Assembly (NCBI GenBank): GCA_023450835.1 | Contig: JAEXGM010000096.1 | Location: forward strand, 1-41,876 | Direction: 5' to 3' | DNA length: 41,876 nt | From: Bacillota bacterium | GTDB lineage: Bacteria > Bacillota > Clostridia > Lachnospirales > Lachnospiraceae | Shown here: piece by piece, positions 35,868 to 41,876 of the stretch | Layout of the letters: every line of letters starts with the position of its first letter | Position numbering within the stretch: position 1 is the first letter of the stretch | The notes under the pieces: model-generated | The model's database searches: none | The model's input: only the letters and a program-made list of their open reading frames with translations | Told to the model about the DNA's origin: nothing | Program-made: the position numbers and the translations under genes

Positions 35868-36377
35868 ATGAGTTATTTAAGCAGTTTGATAAATTCATTG
35901 TCAGGTTACAAGGCAAGTCTGGAAAAGGCTGAGAAAGAACTGGTGAAACAGAAAAAAAGGCTGAATGATATCAAAAGTATTCTATCTGTTTTAAACCGGA
36001 GTTTTGATGATTATGCAAGTGATATCACAGGTTATACAAAAAAAGTATCTGGTAAGATTACAGATGGAATTAAGGGAAGCAGCAATATGGATCAGCGTTC
36101 AGAAGATGTTGAGAAAGAGTATGAGTCCGACCCCGATTCTGACTCAAAGCTCTCTTTTGCAAAGTCCGGTCTGATGAGTGAAAAGTCGGATGTTGAAAAT
36201 AAAATTGCAGAATTGGAAGAGCAGATCAGAAGTCTGAAGAACCAGATAGCCACAACAGAATCTGCAATTCAGGCAGAAGAAAGAAGACTGGAAGAAGAAA
36301 GACGGGAAGCGGAACGCAGGGCGGAGCAAAGACGAGAAGAGGAGAGAAAGAGTGCTGCGGCCGCCACTTCAAAATAA
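35868..36377 (+). CDS. coiled-coil T7SS-associated protein, DUF5082-like
   Basis: 169 residues. The SD GGAGGAGGT (35852-35860) lies seven bases before ATG 35868; the ATG at 35850 overlaps the SD and is rejected. The N-terminal half is a long amphipathic helix pair (S-L-E-K-A-E-K-E-L-V-K-Q). A short Gly/Ser/Asp linker follows, then a second coiled coil (about residues 100-150) that ends in a highly charged Glu/Arg helix and an Ala-Ser-Lys tail. Size and layout recall the DUF5082/YwqH-type helpers next to LXG effectors in Bacillus. It is probably a partner or chaperone for the large effector (inference). Confidence 0.6.
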   Translation: MSYLSSLINSLSGYKASLEKAEKELVKQKKRLNDIKSILSVLNRSFDDYASDITGYTKKVSGKITDGIKGSSNMDQRSEDVEKEYESDPDSDSKLSFAKSGLMSEKSDVENKIAELEEQIRSLKNQIATTESAIQAEERRLEEERREAERRAEQRREEERKSAAAATSK

Positions 36378-36414
36378 AATAGCCTGTTAATAACAATGAA
36401 AGGGATGAAAGAAT

Positions 36415-37737
36415 ATGAGTGAGGTACTGGCCACAGAGTATTTAAATCAGGGAGAGGTACTGCTTAATAAGGGAAAAAGTGATTGCTCGCTGGAATATTT
36501 TAAAAAGGCAGAACGTGAGAATCCCTTTAATCCCGGTATCTATGTTGGTATGGGAATTGCATATACAAATATGGGGGAATACGAACAAGCTGAAGATTCG
36601 TTTTTAAAAGCACTTAAGGTAAACAGCGAAGACGGCAAAGTTTATTTTCATCTGGGAAATATTAATCTTTTAACGGGTGAAAAAGTGAAAGGTATTCAGT
36701 ATTATAATCAGGCAGTCGCAAAAGGATACGATGATTTCCAGTTGTTTTATAATATGGGAATATTCTATGAAGAAGAGGGTGAAGTTGTTTTAGCTCTCAG
36801 AAACTATACAAAGGCGATTATAAAGGCTCCGCTTAAAGGAGAGATATGGATTAGAAAAGCCCGTATTTACATAAAGGAGAAAAGGTTTCACGAAGCCGTT
36901 CAGACCTTGGAGGAGATGGACATAGAATGCCCGGATTATTTTGAGGGCTATCATATGAAAATCCGCCTGTATAGTGAAATGAAAGAGTATGATAAAGCTC
37001 TTAATGCAGCAGCGTATGCAAGAAAAATATTTCCTGAGGATTCTGTTTTTGTCCTTGACCAGGCAAATCTCTATGCAAATTTGAGCCGGTTTGAGGAAGC
37101 ACTGGAAATATTGGAAACAGAAGAAAGCAGAACAGGAAATAAACTGGACAAGAGAGAGACTGCCATAGAGCGGGCTCGTATTAATATTTTGATGGGAAAT
37201 ATGCAGGGGACAATTGACAGCTTAAAGATGGCAGTCAAAGCTTCCGGTGAAAGAATACCGCCTGAAGATGACCCGGAAGCGGCATACCTTCTGCTGAATT
37301 GCTATATTAATACCGGGGAATATGAACAAGCCCTGGCCAGTGCGAGGTCACTTAAGAGTATGGAGGAAGCAGGGTATTATACCCTGGCAGCATATTATTT
37401 TGAACCGTATTGCATGAGGATGTTGAATCAGGAAAGGGAATCAAAAGAATTATATCAGCTGGGGATTGAGAAATTACGCAGTCATTCGTTGCAAAATCCC
37501 CAAACCCTGGATGCCTATGTTTTCAGAATGCTGTGCCTGAAGGATTTGAAAATGTATGAAAAAGCTTTGGAACTTTCAGATTATATCATTAAAGTAAAAG
37601 ATAATTCAGGAGAATTTTATGCAATCCGCGGAGAGATTTTAGCTGAGATGGGAAGAGAAGAAGAGGCAAAGGCAGCAAAAGCAAAGGCTCGCAGCCTGGG
37701 TGGACTGGCAGCTTTATTAATTGGAGACAACGAGTAA
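36415..37737 (+). CDS. TPR-repeat protein
   Basis: 440 residues; SD AAAGGGA about 9-10 bases before the ATG. At least seven tetratricopeptide repeats can be read from residue 4 on, with the usual A/G at positions 8 and 20 (G-M-G-I-A-Y-T-N-M-G-E-Y-E-Q-A-E-D-S-F-L-K-A-L repeat) and more divergent copies to the end. No signal peptide or membrane helix, so it is cytoplasmic. It lies between the coiled-coil gene and the second WXG100 gene, and probably acts as a scaffold or substrate chaperone for the T7SS machinery (inference). Confidence 0.85.
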   Translation: MSEVLATEYLNQGEVLLNKGKSDCSLEYFKKAERENPFNPGIYVGMGIAYTNMGEYEQAEDSFLKALKVNSEDGKVYFHLGNINLLTGEKVKGIQYYNQAVAKGYDDFQLFYNMGIFYEEEGEVVLALRNYTKAIIKAPLKGEIWIRKARIYIKEKRFHEAVQTLEEMDIECPDYFEGYHMKIRLYSEMKEYDKALNAAAYARKIFPEDSVFVLDQANLYANLSRFEEALEILETEESRTGNKLDKRETAIERARINILMGNMQGTIDSLKMAVKASGERIPPEDDPEAAYLLLNCYINTGEYEQALASARSLKSMEEAGYYTLAAYYFEPYCMRMLNQERESKELYQLGIEKLRSHSLQNPQTLDAYVFRMLCLKDLKMYEKALELSDYIIKVKDNSGEFYAIRGEILAEMGREEEAKAAKAKARSLGGLAALLIGDNE

Positions 37738-37753
37738 GGAAGGTGGGGGGACC

Positions 37754-38041
37754 ATGCTGAAAATAAATACAGATTCGCTGAAAAAATCCAGAGCGACCTA
37801 TCAGGAACAGGCACAGCGGATGACAGATTTAAAAGTAAAACTGGCGGCTGCAGTTGATGAAATTAAAGCTGGCTGGGATACAAAAGCCGGAGATGCATTT
37901 TTTGAAAAGTACAATACGGAATGGGAGAAGAACATCACTGATTATATCGAGGTTATCCAGCACATGTCAAATAATATGCAAATAGCGGACAGCAAGTACC
38001 AGACGGTTTTTGATACTGCTCAGAAGATTAAATTGCATTGA
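37754..38041 (+). CDS. WXG100-like protein with W-D-T centre
   Basis: 95 residues from ATG 37754 (SD GGTGGGGGG); the ATG at 37721 inside the TPR gene adds an unlikely 11-residue extension. Two amphipathic helices flank A-G-W-D-T-K-A-G at residues 39-46. The tryptophan is kept, but the usual glycine two positions later is threonine. A Y-Q-T-V-F-D stretch near the C-terminus does not fit YxxxD/E exactly. It sits directly before the large effector gene and may pair with it for export. Confidence 0.8.
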   Translation: MLKINTDSLKKSRATYQEQAQRMTDLKVKLAAAVDEIKAGWDTKAGDAFFEKYNTEWEKNITDYIEVIQHMSNNMQIADSKYQTVFDTAQKIKLH

Positions 38042-38046
38042 ACTAT

Positions 38047-38660
38047 TTAGTCATAATTGAAAGTAAAATGCCGGGAGATAAATAATAAGCAAAGGGGGAG
38101 AGGTCATATGTCTGATTTTATATTGGAATATGAGTGTTTGGAATCAATTGTACACTATTCCAAAGCCCTGGGAAAACGGGCGGAGGAATATAGCGAAGGC
38201 CTGGAAAGTAAAATTATAAGCGGGATTGGAAATGTCACGGGAGGAGCTTCAGGATATCTAATCCAGGCAGCCGATTCTGTGAGGGATAAAATCAGAGCAT
38301 TAAAACAGAAATCCGATGCATTTAACAGCTTTGCAGAAGAAGTTACCAATCTTCTTGAAGTTGCAGAACAAATGGATCAGGAGGTAGCGGATGCCATAGC
38401 AGGGCAGGGTGAATATTCTCCGGAACATCATAAAAGTAATTGGTTTGAAGAATGGAAGACTAAACTGCTGAATATATTGTCGGATACAAAAAACGCTCTT
38501 CTTCTGATAGGGACCGTATTGCTGCTCAAACTGGTAAATGAGTATGAGTCCCTGGAAAATACGATTAAGAAGTGGTATGAAAATGCGAAAAAGGAAGTAA
38601 AGGAAATATGGGATAAGATAGAACTGGCTAATACTGTTCTTAGTTTGTCAGAGCTAGCCG
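38047..38660 (+). repeat. direct repeat, 5' copy (leader plus effector trunk)
   Basis: The leader and first ~560 coding bases of the effector are repeated with few changes at 40090-40668. Shared leader words include GGGAGATAAATAATAA and AAAGGGGGAGA. The two copies lie about 2 kb apart in direct orientation, so recombination between them could delete or swap the toxin tip and immunity gene. Confidence 0.8.
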
Positions 38661-39559
38661 TTATTGCTTTAATTGATGTGAAAACAGCATGGCTGTTAAA
38701 AAATCTTGGATTGAATTTCCTGGTCCCTGACTATTCCGGCTTGAACGAAAGTGGAAAAGATGGTAATCTAGACTTAATAAGCGTCATCCAAAAAATGTAT
38801 GAATTTTCAAGGAATGTAAATGACTTTATGGCCGGAGGAGCAGTCTCCATCGATAATAATATATATTTTGGGAGCTTACAAAAGTCAAGTGGATTTGATG
38901 AAGCATTACAACCTGACACTTCAGCCTTTAAATGGGGTAAGGCTATAACAGATGCTGCATTATTAGTTACAGGCGCAGCCGGATTTGTCATCGGTGGCTT
39001 GGGAGAAGCCGGAGGAGTAGCACTTAATGCAACAGGGATAGGAGCTGCAATTGGAATACCATTAAGTGTGGAAAGCGCTGTTCTTATGGGTGCTGGGGAA
39101 ACGCTTGTCATAAACAGTTCTAGAAACTTGGTTAATGACGGATTCAATCTGATGTCTGGGGAGGGGAAAGCTAGTAATGAGGGATCAGATAATCTTAAAC
39201 CTGAGAGTCTCCTGGATGAACTTGCAAAGAGTGGGGTGAAATATAATCCGGATGATGTCGTTGCTGTAACTAAGACAGCAGATGGTAAGCTTGTATGGTT
39301 AGAAAATGGTAATTCCAATGCCGGATTAGAGCATATTATGAATCATGCAGATGATTTTGCAGCACAAGGAATTTCTAAAGATGAGATTTCCAATTATGTA
39401 ATGGACGCTTTGAAAAATGGTAAAATAGTGGATTATCAAGGAAGAGGAACAGGTAGACCGATATATGAATTTATATATAATGGTGAAGTGAGGAAGGTTG
39501 CCATAACGACTGGAAATAATGGATTTGTAGTTGGAGCCAATCCAGTTTCGACTAAGTAG
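38108..39559 (+). CDS. intact T7SS polymorphic toxin effector, copy C
   Basis: 483 residues from ATG 38108 (SD GGGGGAGAGG); an upstream in-frame start at 38057 lacks an SD. Layout: an amphipathic helical N-terminal trunk (about residues 1-110) of WXG/LXG-like character. A hydrophobic helix follows at about 137-152, then a Gly/Ala-rich pre-toxin segment at about 275-330. The conserved hinge G-E-G-K-A-S-N-E lies near residue 352, and a variable C-terminal tip runs from about 360. The tip has G-L-E-H-I-M-N-H-A-D-D-F, then G-R-G-T-G-R-P-I-Y-E-F and V-V-G-A-N-P. The His, Arg and Tyr placement fits a BECR-type nuclease toxin (inference). The immunity-like gene follows 15 bases later. Confidence 0.75.
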   Translation: MSDFILEYECLESIVHYSKALGKRAEEYSEGLESKIISGIGNVTGGASGYLIQAADSVRDKIRALKQKSDAFNSFAEEVTNLLEVAEQMDQEVADAIAGQGEYSPEHHKSNWFEEWKTKLLNILSDTKNALLLIGTVLLLKLVNEYESLENTIKKWYENAKKEVKEIWDKIELANTVLSLSELAVIALIDVKTAWLLKNLGLNFLVPDYSGLNESGKDGNLDLISVIQKMYEFSRNVNDFMAGGAVSIDNNIYFGSLQKSSGFDEALQPDTSAFKWGKAITDAALLVTGAAGFVIGGLGEAGGVALNATGIGAAIGIPLSVESAVLMGAGETLVINSSRNLVNDGFNLMSGEGKASNEGSDNLKPESLLDELAKSGVKYNPDDVVAVTKTADGKLVWLENGNSNAGLEHIMNHADDFAAQGISKDEISNYVMDALKNGKIVDYQGRGTGRPIYEFIYNGEVRKVAITTGNNGFVVGANPVSTK

Positions 39560-39574
39560 AAGGAGAAGAAGTAT

Positions 39575-39886
39575 ATGAAAAAAATAGTTATAAAGTTAGA
39601 GTATAAATGTTATCCAATGTGGATTTATGAAAATAAATTTGTAGATAATGATTTGGTCGAAGAATTAGCCAATGATAAAGTCATAGATGATAAATTAGCG
39701 GATATTCAAAATAAATATGACGCTTTATTTATTGATGATGGAACCGAATTTTCGTTTAAAGGTTTTACAGATAGTGAAGAAAAGAAAATGTTTCAAAAAG
39801 AAGTGAATGATGCTATAACATATGTAAAAGATAAAACAGGTGGTAAATATATCGTTGAAGATGGTATAAATTATGATGAACTCTAA
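39575..39886 (+). CDS. putative immunity protein for effector copy C
   Basis: 103 residues; SD AAGGAGAAG about six bases before the ATG. A small, acidic, soluble alpha/beta protein (I-V-I-K-L-E-Y start; D-D-G-T-E-F-S-F-K-G-F middle). It is unrelated by eye to the immunity-like protein at 25054, matching the fact that the two effector tips also differ. Position directly after the toxin tip supports the role; the family itself was not recognised. Confidence 0.6.
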   Translation: MKKIVIKLEYKCYPMWIYENKFVDNDLVEELANDKVIDDKLADIQNKYDALFIDDGTEFSFKGFTDSEEKKMFQKEVNDAITYVKDKTGGKYIVEDGINYDEL

Positions 39887-40015
39887 AAAATAAGTAGGAT
39901 TAAAACTGACATACATTGTATAGGTCAAGATAATTTCTTTAACGTTTCTTAATATGGTAAATGGCATTAGGATAAATAATCTATTTTATTTGAATAACTA
40001 CAAAATTACAGTATT

Positions 40016-40062
40016 GGAGATTTCCTTCATCTGAAAATGGCGGGACATCTCCGTTTGTATTT
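40016..40062 (+). terminator. weak terminator candidate after the immunity gene
   Basis: GGAGAT (40016-40021) can pair with ATCTCC (40047-40052) across a 25-base loop, followed by GTTTGTATTTT. The long loop makes it uncertain. The rest of the 266-base gap (39887-40152) has no gene; its last 60 bases duplicate the leader of effector copy C. Confidence 0.35.
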
Positions 40063-40089
40063 TACCGGGTCGTTTACAACTCCGCAATT

Positions 40090-40668
40090 CTTAATCATAA
40101 TGGAAAGCAAAACATCGGGAGATAAATAATAAAAAAGGGGGAGATACGTCATGTGTCTGATTTTATGTTGGAATATGAGTGTTTGGAGTCAATTGTACAC
40201 TATTCCAAAGCCCTGGGAAAACGGGCGGAGGAATATAGCGAAGGCCTGGAAAGTAAAATCATAAGCGGGATTGGAAATGTTACGGGGGGATCTTCAGGAT
40301 ATCTAATCCAGGCAGCCGATTCTGTGAGGGATAAAATCAGAACATTAAAGCAGAAATCCGATGCATTTAACAGCTTTGCAGAAGAAGTTACCAATCTTCT
40401 TGAAGTTGCAGAACAAATGGATCAGGAGGTAGTGGATGCCATAGCAGGGCAGGGTGAATATTCTCTGGAACATCATAAAAGTAATTGGTTTGAAGAATGG
40501 AAGACTAAACTGCTGAATATATTGTCGGATACAAAAAACGCTCTTTTTCTGATAGGGACTGCATTGCTGCTTAAACTGGCAAATGAGTATGACTCCCTGG
40601 AAAATACTATAAAGAAGTGGTATGAAAATGCGAAAAAGGAAGTAAAGGAAATATGGGATAAGGATATC
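40090..40668 (+). repeat. direct repeat, 3' copy (leader plus truncated effector trunk)
   Basis: Second copy of the repeat described at 38047. Similarity stops inside the codons for I-W-D-K, at about 40664-40668, and unrelated AT-rich sequence begins. Confidence 0.8.
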
Positions 40669-40761
40669 TTTATTTTTACAATTATTATTTTGCATTTGTC
40701 AGTTATATATATAAAATCATTACGATTAGTACACCACCCACTTCTGCCATTTAAAAAGTGA
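40153..40761 (+). pseudogene. truncated T7SS effector, copy D
   Basis: The equivalent of the effector start is GTG at 40153 (ATG in copy C), with GGGGGAGA upstream. A nearby ATG at 40151 is out of frame. The first about 172 residues match copies A and C, including the trunk and first hydrophobic helix. After I-W-D-K, near 40668, the sequence breaks to an unrelated tail encoding D-I-F-I-F-T-I-I-I-L-H-L-S-V-I-Y-I and stops at 40761. The pre-toxin segment, hinge and tip are lost. It may be an inert remnant or an orphan 5' segment able to recombine with incoming tips (inference). Confidence 0.7.
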
Positions 40762-40804
40762 ATTGATTAGAAGAATCCCGTTTTGGGACCATTATTGGTA
40801 AACA

Positions 40805-40945
40805 GAGGTACTGGAGGAACTCGCCTCCAATATAGCAAATTTCATAAAGGAAAATCCAAGAGTATCAGGACAAATAAGTCATGATGCCTTTGTTTTTAAA
40901 TATCTTTTTAAAGCACTGACAAGCTCCAAATTACAATTTACATAA
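40805..40945 (+). pseudogene. 46-codon fragment of an unidentified gene
   Basis: An open frame E-V-L-E-E-L-A-S-N-I-A-N-F-I-K-E-N-P-R-V-S ends K-L-Q-F-T at TAA 40943-40945. There is no start codon and an in-frame stop lies just upstream, so only the C-terminus of some gene remains. It looks helical and does not match the toxin tips or immunity genes here. The source is not recognised. Confidence 0.3.
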
Positions 40946-40946
40946 C

Positions 40947-40975
40947 TTGAAACTTAAAACTGACAGTGATATAAT
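40947..40975 (+). promoter_or_regulatory. sigma-A promoter of the TetR-type gene
   Basis: TTGAAA (40947-40952) and TATAAT (40970-40975) are exactly 17 bases apart, giving a leader of about 110 bases to the TTG start at 41094. Confidence 0.8.
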
Positions 40976-41093
40976 TGAAAAATCAGAGAAATAAGAAATA
41001 TGCCAAACCTAAAATTATTTTTCCAGAAATATTAGAACTTTGAAAGATGGATTGTATATAACTACTATTGTTATAGTACGAGAGGTGATGATT

Positions 41094-41675
41094 TTGGATA
41101 AGATCTCGTTAGATAAAGAAATAATACTCAATGCAACAGAAGAAGTTATTCGCCGCTTCGGACCAGATAAAGCGAGTATTTCTGACGTAGCAAAGTCATT
41201 AAAAGTTAGTCATGCTGCGCTTTATAGATATTATAATGGAAAAACGGTTCTTTGGAATGCTGTTACGGAACGCTGGCTTTCAAATTTGCATGCTTCTTCA
41301 AAGGATATCTTAAAAGAAAATAATCCTGTGGATATTAAACTTTTTCGTTTACTTGAAGACTTTGCGGAAGCGAAACGCCGCAGTGCTGTTAATGACCCGG
41401 AGATGTTTGCTAATTATCTTAAACTAGCTCAAAGCTCAATGGATGTCATAGAAAAAAGTAAAGAAGATGGGATTAACAGTATAAAAGAGATTATAGTACA
41501 AGGAATTACAGAGGGGGTATTTTTTGAAGAGTGTCCTCATCAAGCGGCAATAACCGTATATCTTGCAACCAGCGTTTTTATTCATCCAAACTCATTTGAT
41601 GTTCCTAATCGAAAGCAGAACATAGAATCTGTTATAAATCTTTTGATACGAGGACTTAAAAATCCTAATAAATGA
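41094..41675 (+). CDS. TetR/AcrR-family transcriptional regulator
   Basis: 193 residues if TTG 41094 is used: GAGGTGA (41082-41088), complementary to the 16S 3' end, lies five bases upstream. ATG 41088 overlaps that SD, and TTG 41040 has none. The N-terminal HTH is typical: I-L-N-A-T-E-E-V-I-R-R-F-G, then I-S-D-V-A-K-S-L-K-V-S-H-A-A-L-Y-R-Y-Y. The helical C-terminal ligand domain has no recognised ligand signature. TetR proteins repress nearby or divergent genes and release on ligand binding. It has its own promoter, and its target is unknown; the palindrome at 26672 is one candidate. Confidence 0.85.
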   Translation: MDKISLDKEIILNATEEVIRRFGPDKASISDVAKSLKVSHAALYRYYNGKTVLWNAVTERWLSNLHASSKDILKENNPVDIKLFRLLEDFAEAKRRSAVNDPEMFANYLKLAQSSMDVIEKSKEDGINSIKEIIVQGITEGVFFEECPHQAAITVYLATSVFIHPNSFDVPNRKQNIESVINLLIRGLKNPNK

Positions 41676-41876
41676 ATCGAGTAAGAAATAGATGCCAGTC
41701 CTTATCTTTTCACAGCATTTAGTATGAGAACTAACCTCAGGCTTTTTTTGAAGGTTGACAAAGCTCCAAATACGATGAGTTAAACTTTTTAGCCCTCGGC
41801 TTTCCAGGTAGGATTGTTGAGGGCATTATTTATACTCAAAAACTCTGACCATATTTTAGAAAGGATTGGCCACACT
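41676..41876. other. 3' flank without a recognised gene
   Basis: GCCCTC (41792-41797) and GAGGGC (41819-41824) could form a loose hairpin followed by ATTATTTAT, a possible terminator. Near 41757, GACAAAGCTCCAAATAC resembles GACAAGCTCCAAATTAC near 40918, a short repeat of unknown meaning. No open gene is seen. Confidence 0.3.

Noticed and set aside
38057..38107. In-frame upstream start extending effector copy C by 17 residues
   Set aside because: No SD precedes it, the extension is basic and unlike the other copies, and ATG 38108 has a strong SD shared with copies A and D.
23581..41000. Repeated trunk sequences considered as an insertion sequence or CRISPR-like array
   Set aside because: The repeats are long, coding, diverged and unevenly spaced, with no transposase, terminal inverted repeats or regular spacers.

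Overview
The window looks like an AT-rich Clostridia chromosome, probably Lachnospiraceae or a close relative. The evidence is Gram-positive Shine-Dalgarno (SD) sequences, TTG and GTG starts, intrinsic terminators, and the families present. This placement is inference, because no rRNA or housekeeping marker is in view. The window carries two envelope export systems lying side by side, both on the + strand, plus a small accessory stretch between them.

Region 1 (1-8.6 kb) is the 3' part of a giant secreted or surface protein with a LamG-like stretch and two tandem glycine-rich (ALK/LTK-type) domains. It ends in an intrinsic terminator. Region 2 (8.7-23.5 kb) is a Tad/Flp-like pilus locus. It holds a signal-peptide protein with a degenerate LytM-like domain, a bitopic membrane protein, a SAF/CpaB-like protein, two MinD/TadZ-like proteins with abnormal P-loops, a CpaF/TadA ATPase with an N-terminal membrane anchor, one long polytopic protein resembling a TadB-TadC fusion, and a probable abundant pilin closed by its own terminator. 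A run of single-pass pseudopilin-like proteins follows, one of them ending in a Listeria-Bacteroides (B-repeat) domain. The cluster closes with a secreted Ig-like-domain protein and a TadE-like protein. No prepilin peptidase is in view.

Region 3 (23.5-27 kb) is a graveyard of polymorphic-toxin cassettes. It has a frameshifted and nonsense-interrupted effector gene whose C-terminal toxin tip and neighbouring immunity-like gene remain open, then two shorter remnants, and a minus-strand gene under a clear sigma-A promoter overlapped by a 16-bp palindrome.

Region 4 (27-38 kb) is a divergent type VII secretion (T7SSb-like) operon. It contains small membrane proteins, a GGDEF protein with a broken signature, a DUF6382-like protein, a CpaE/ParA-like ATPase, a YukD/EsaB-like protein, a three-ATPase EssC with FHA domains, two WXG100 proteins, a coiled-coil protein and a TPR protein. 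Recognisable EsaA, EssA and EssB are not seen. Region 5 (38-41.9 kb) holds an intact effector with a putative nuclease tip and its immunity-like partner, a truncated third effector copy, and a TetR-family regulator with its own sigma-A promoter.

The most useful overall observation is a 12-bp element, TCTGTCATATTA (one copy TCTATCATATTA). It occurs between genes ahead of three Tad-side transcription units and ahead of the first T7SS gene, which suggests the pilus and the T7SS share control. The effector copies share a conserved N-terminal trunk and switch sequence at a common hinge, as expected for exchangeable toxin tips exported by the adjacent EssC machine.
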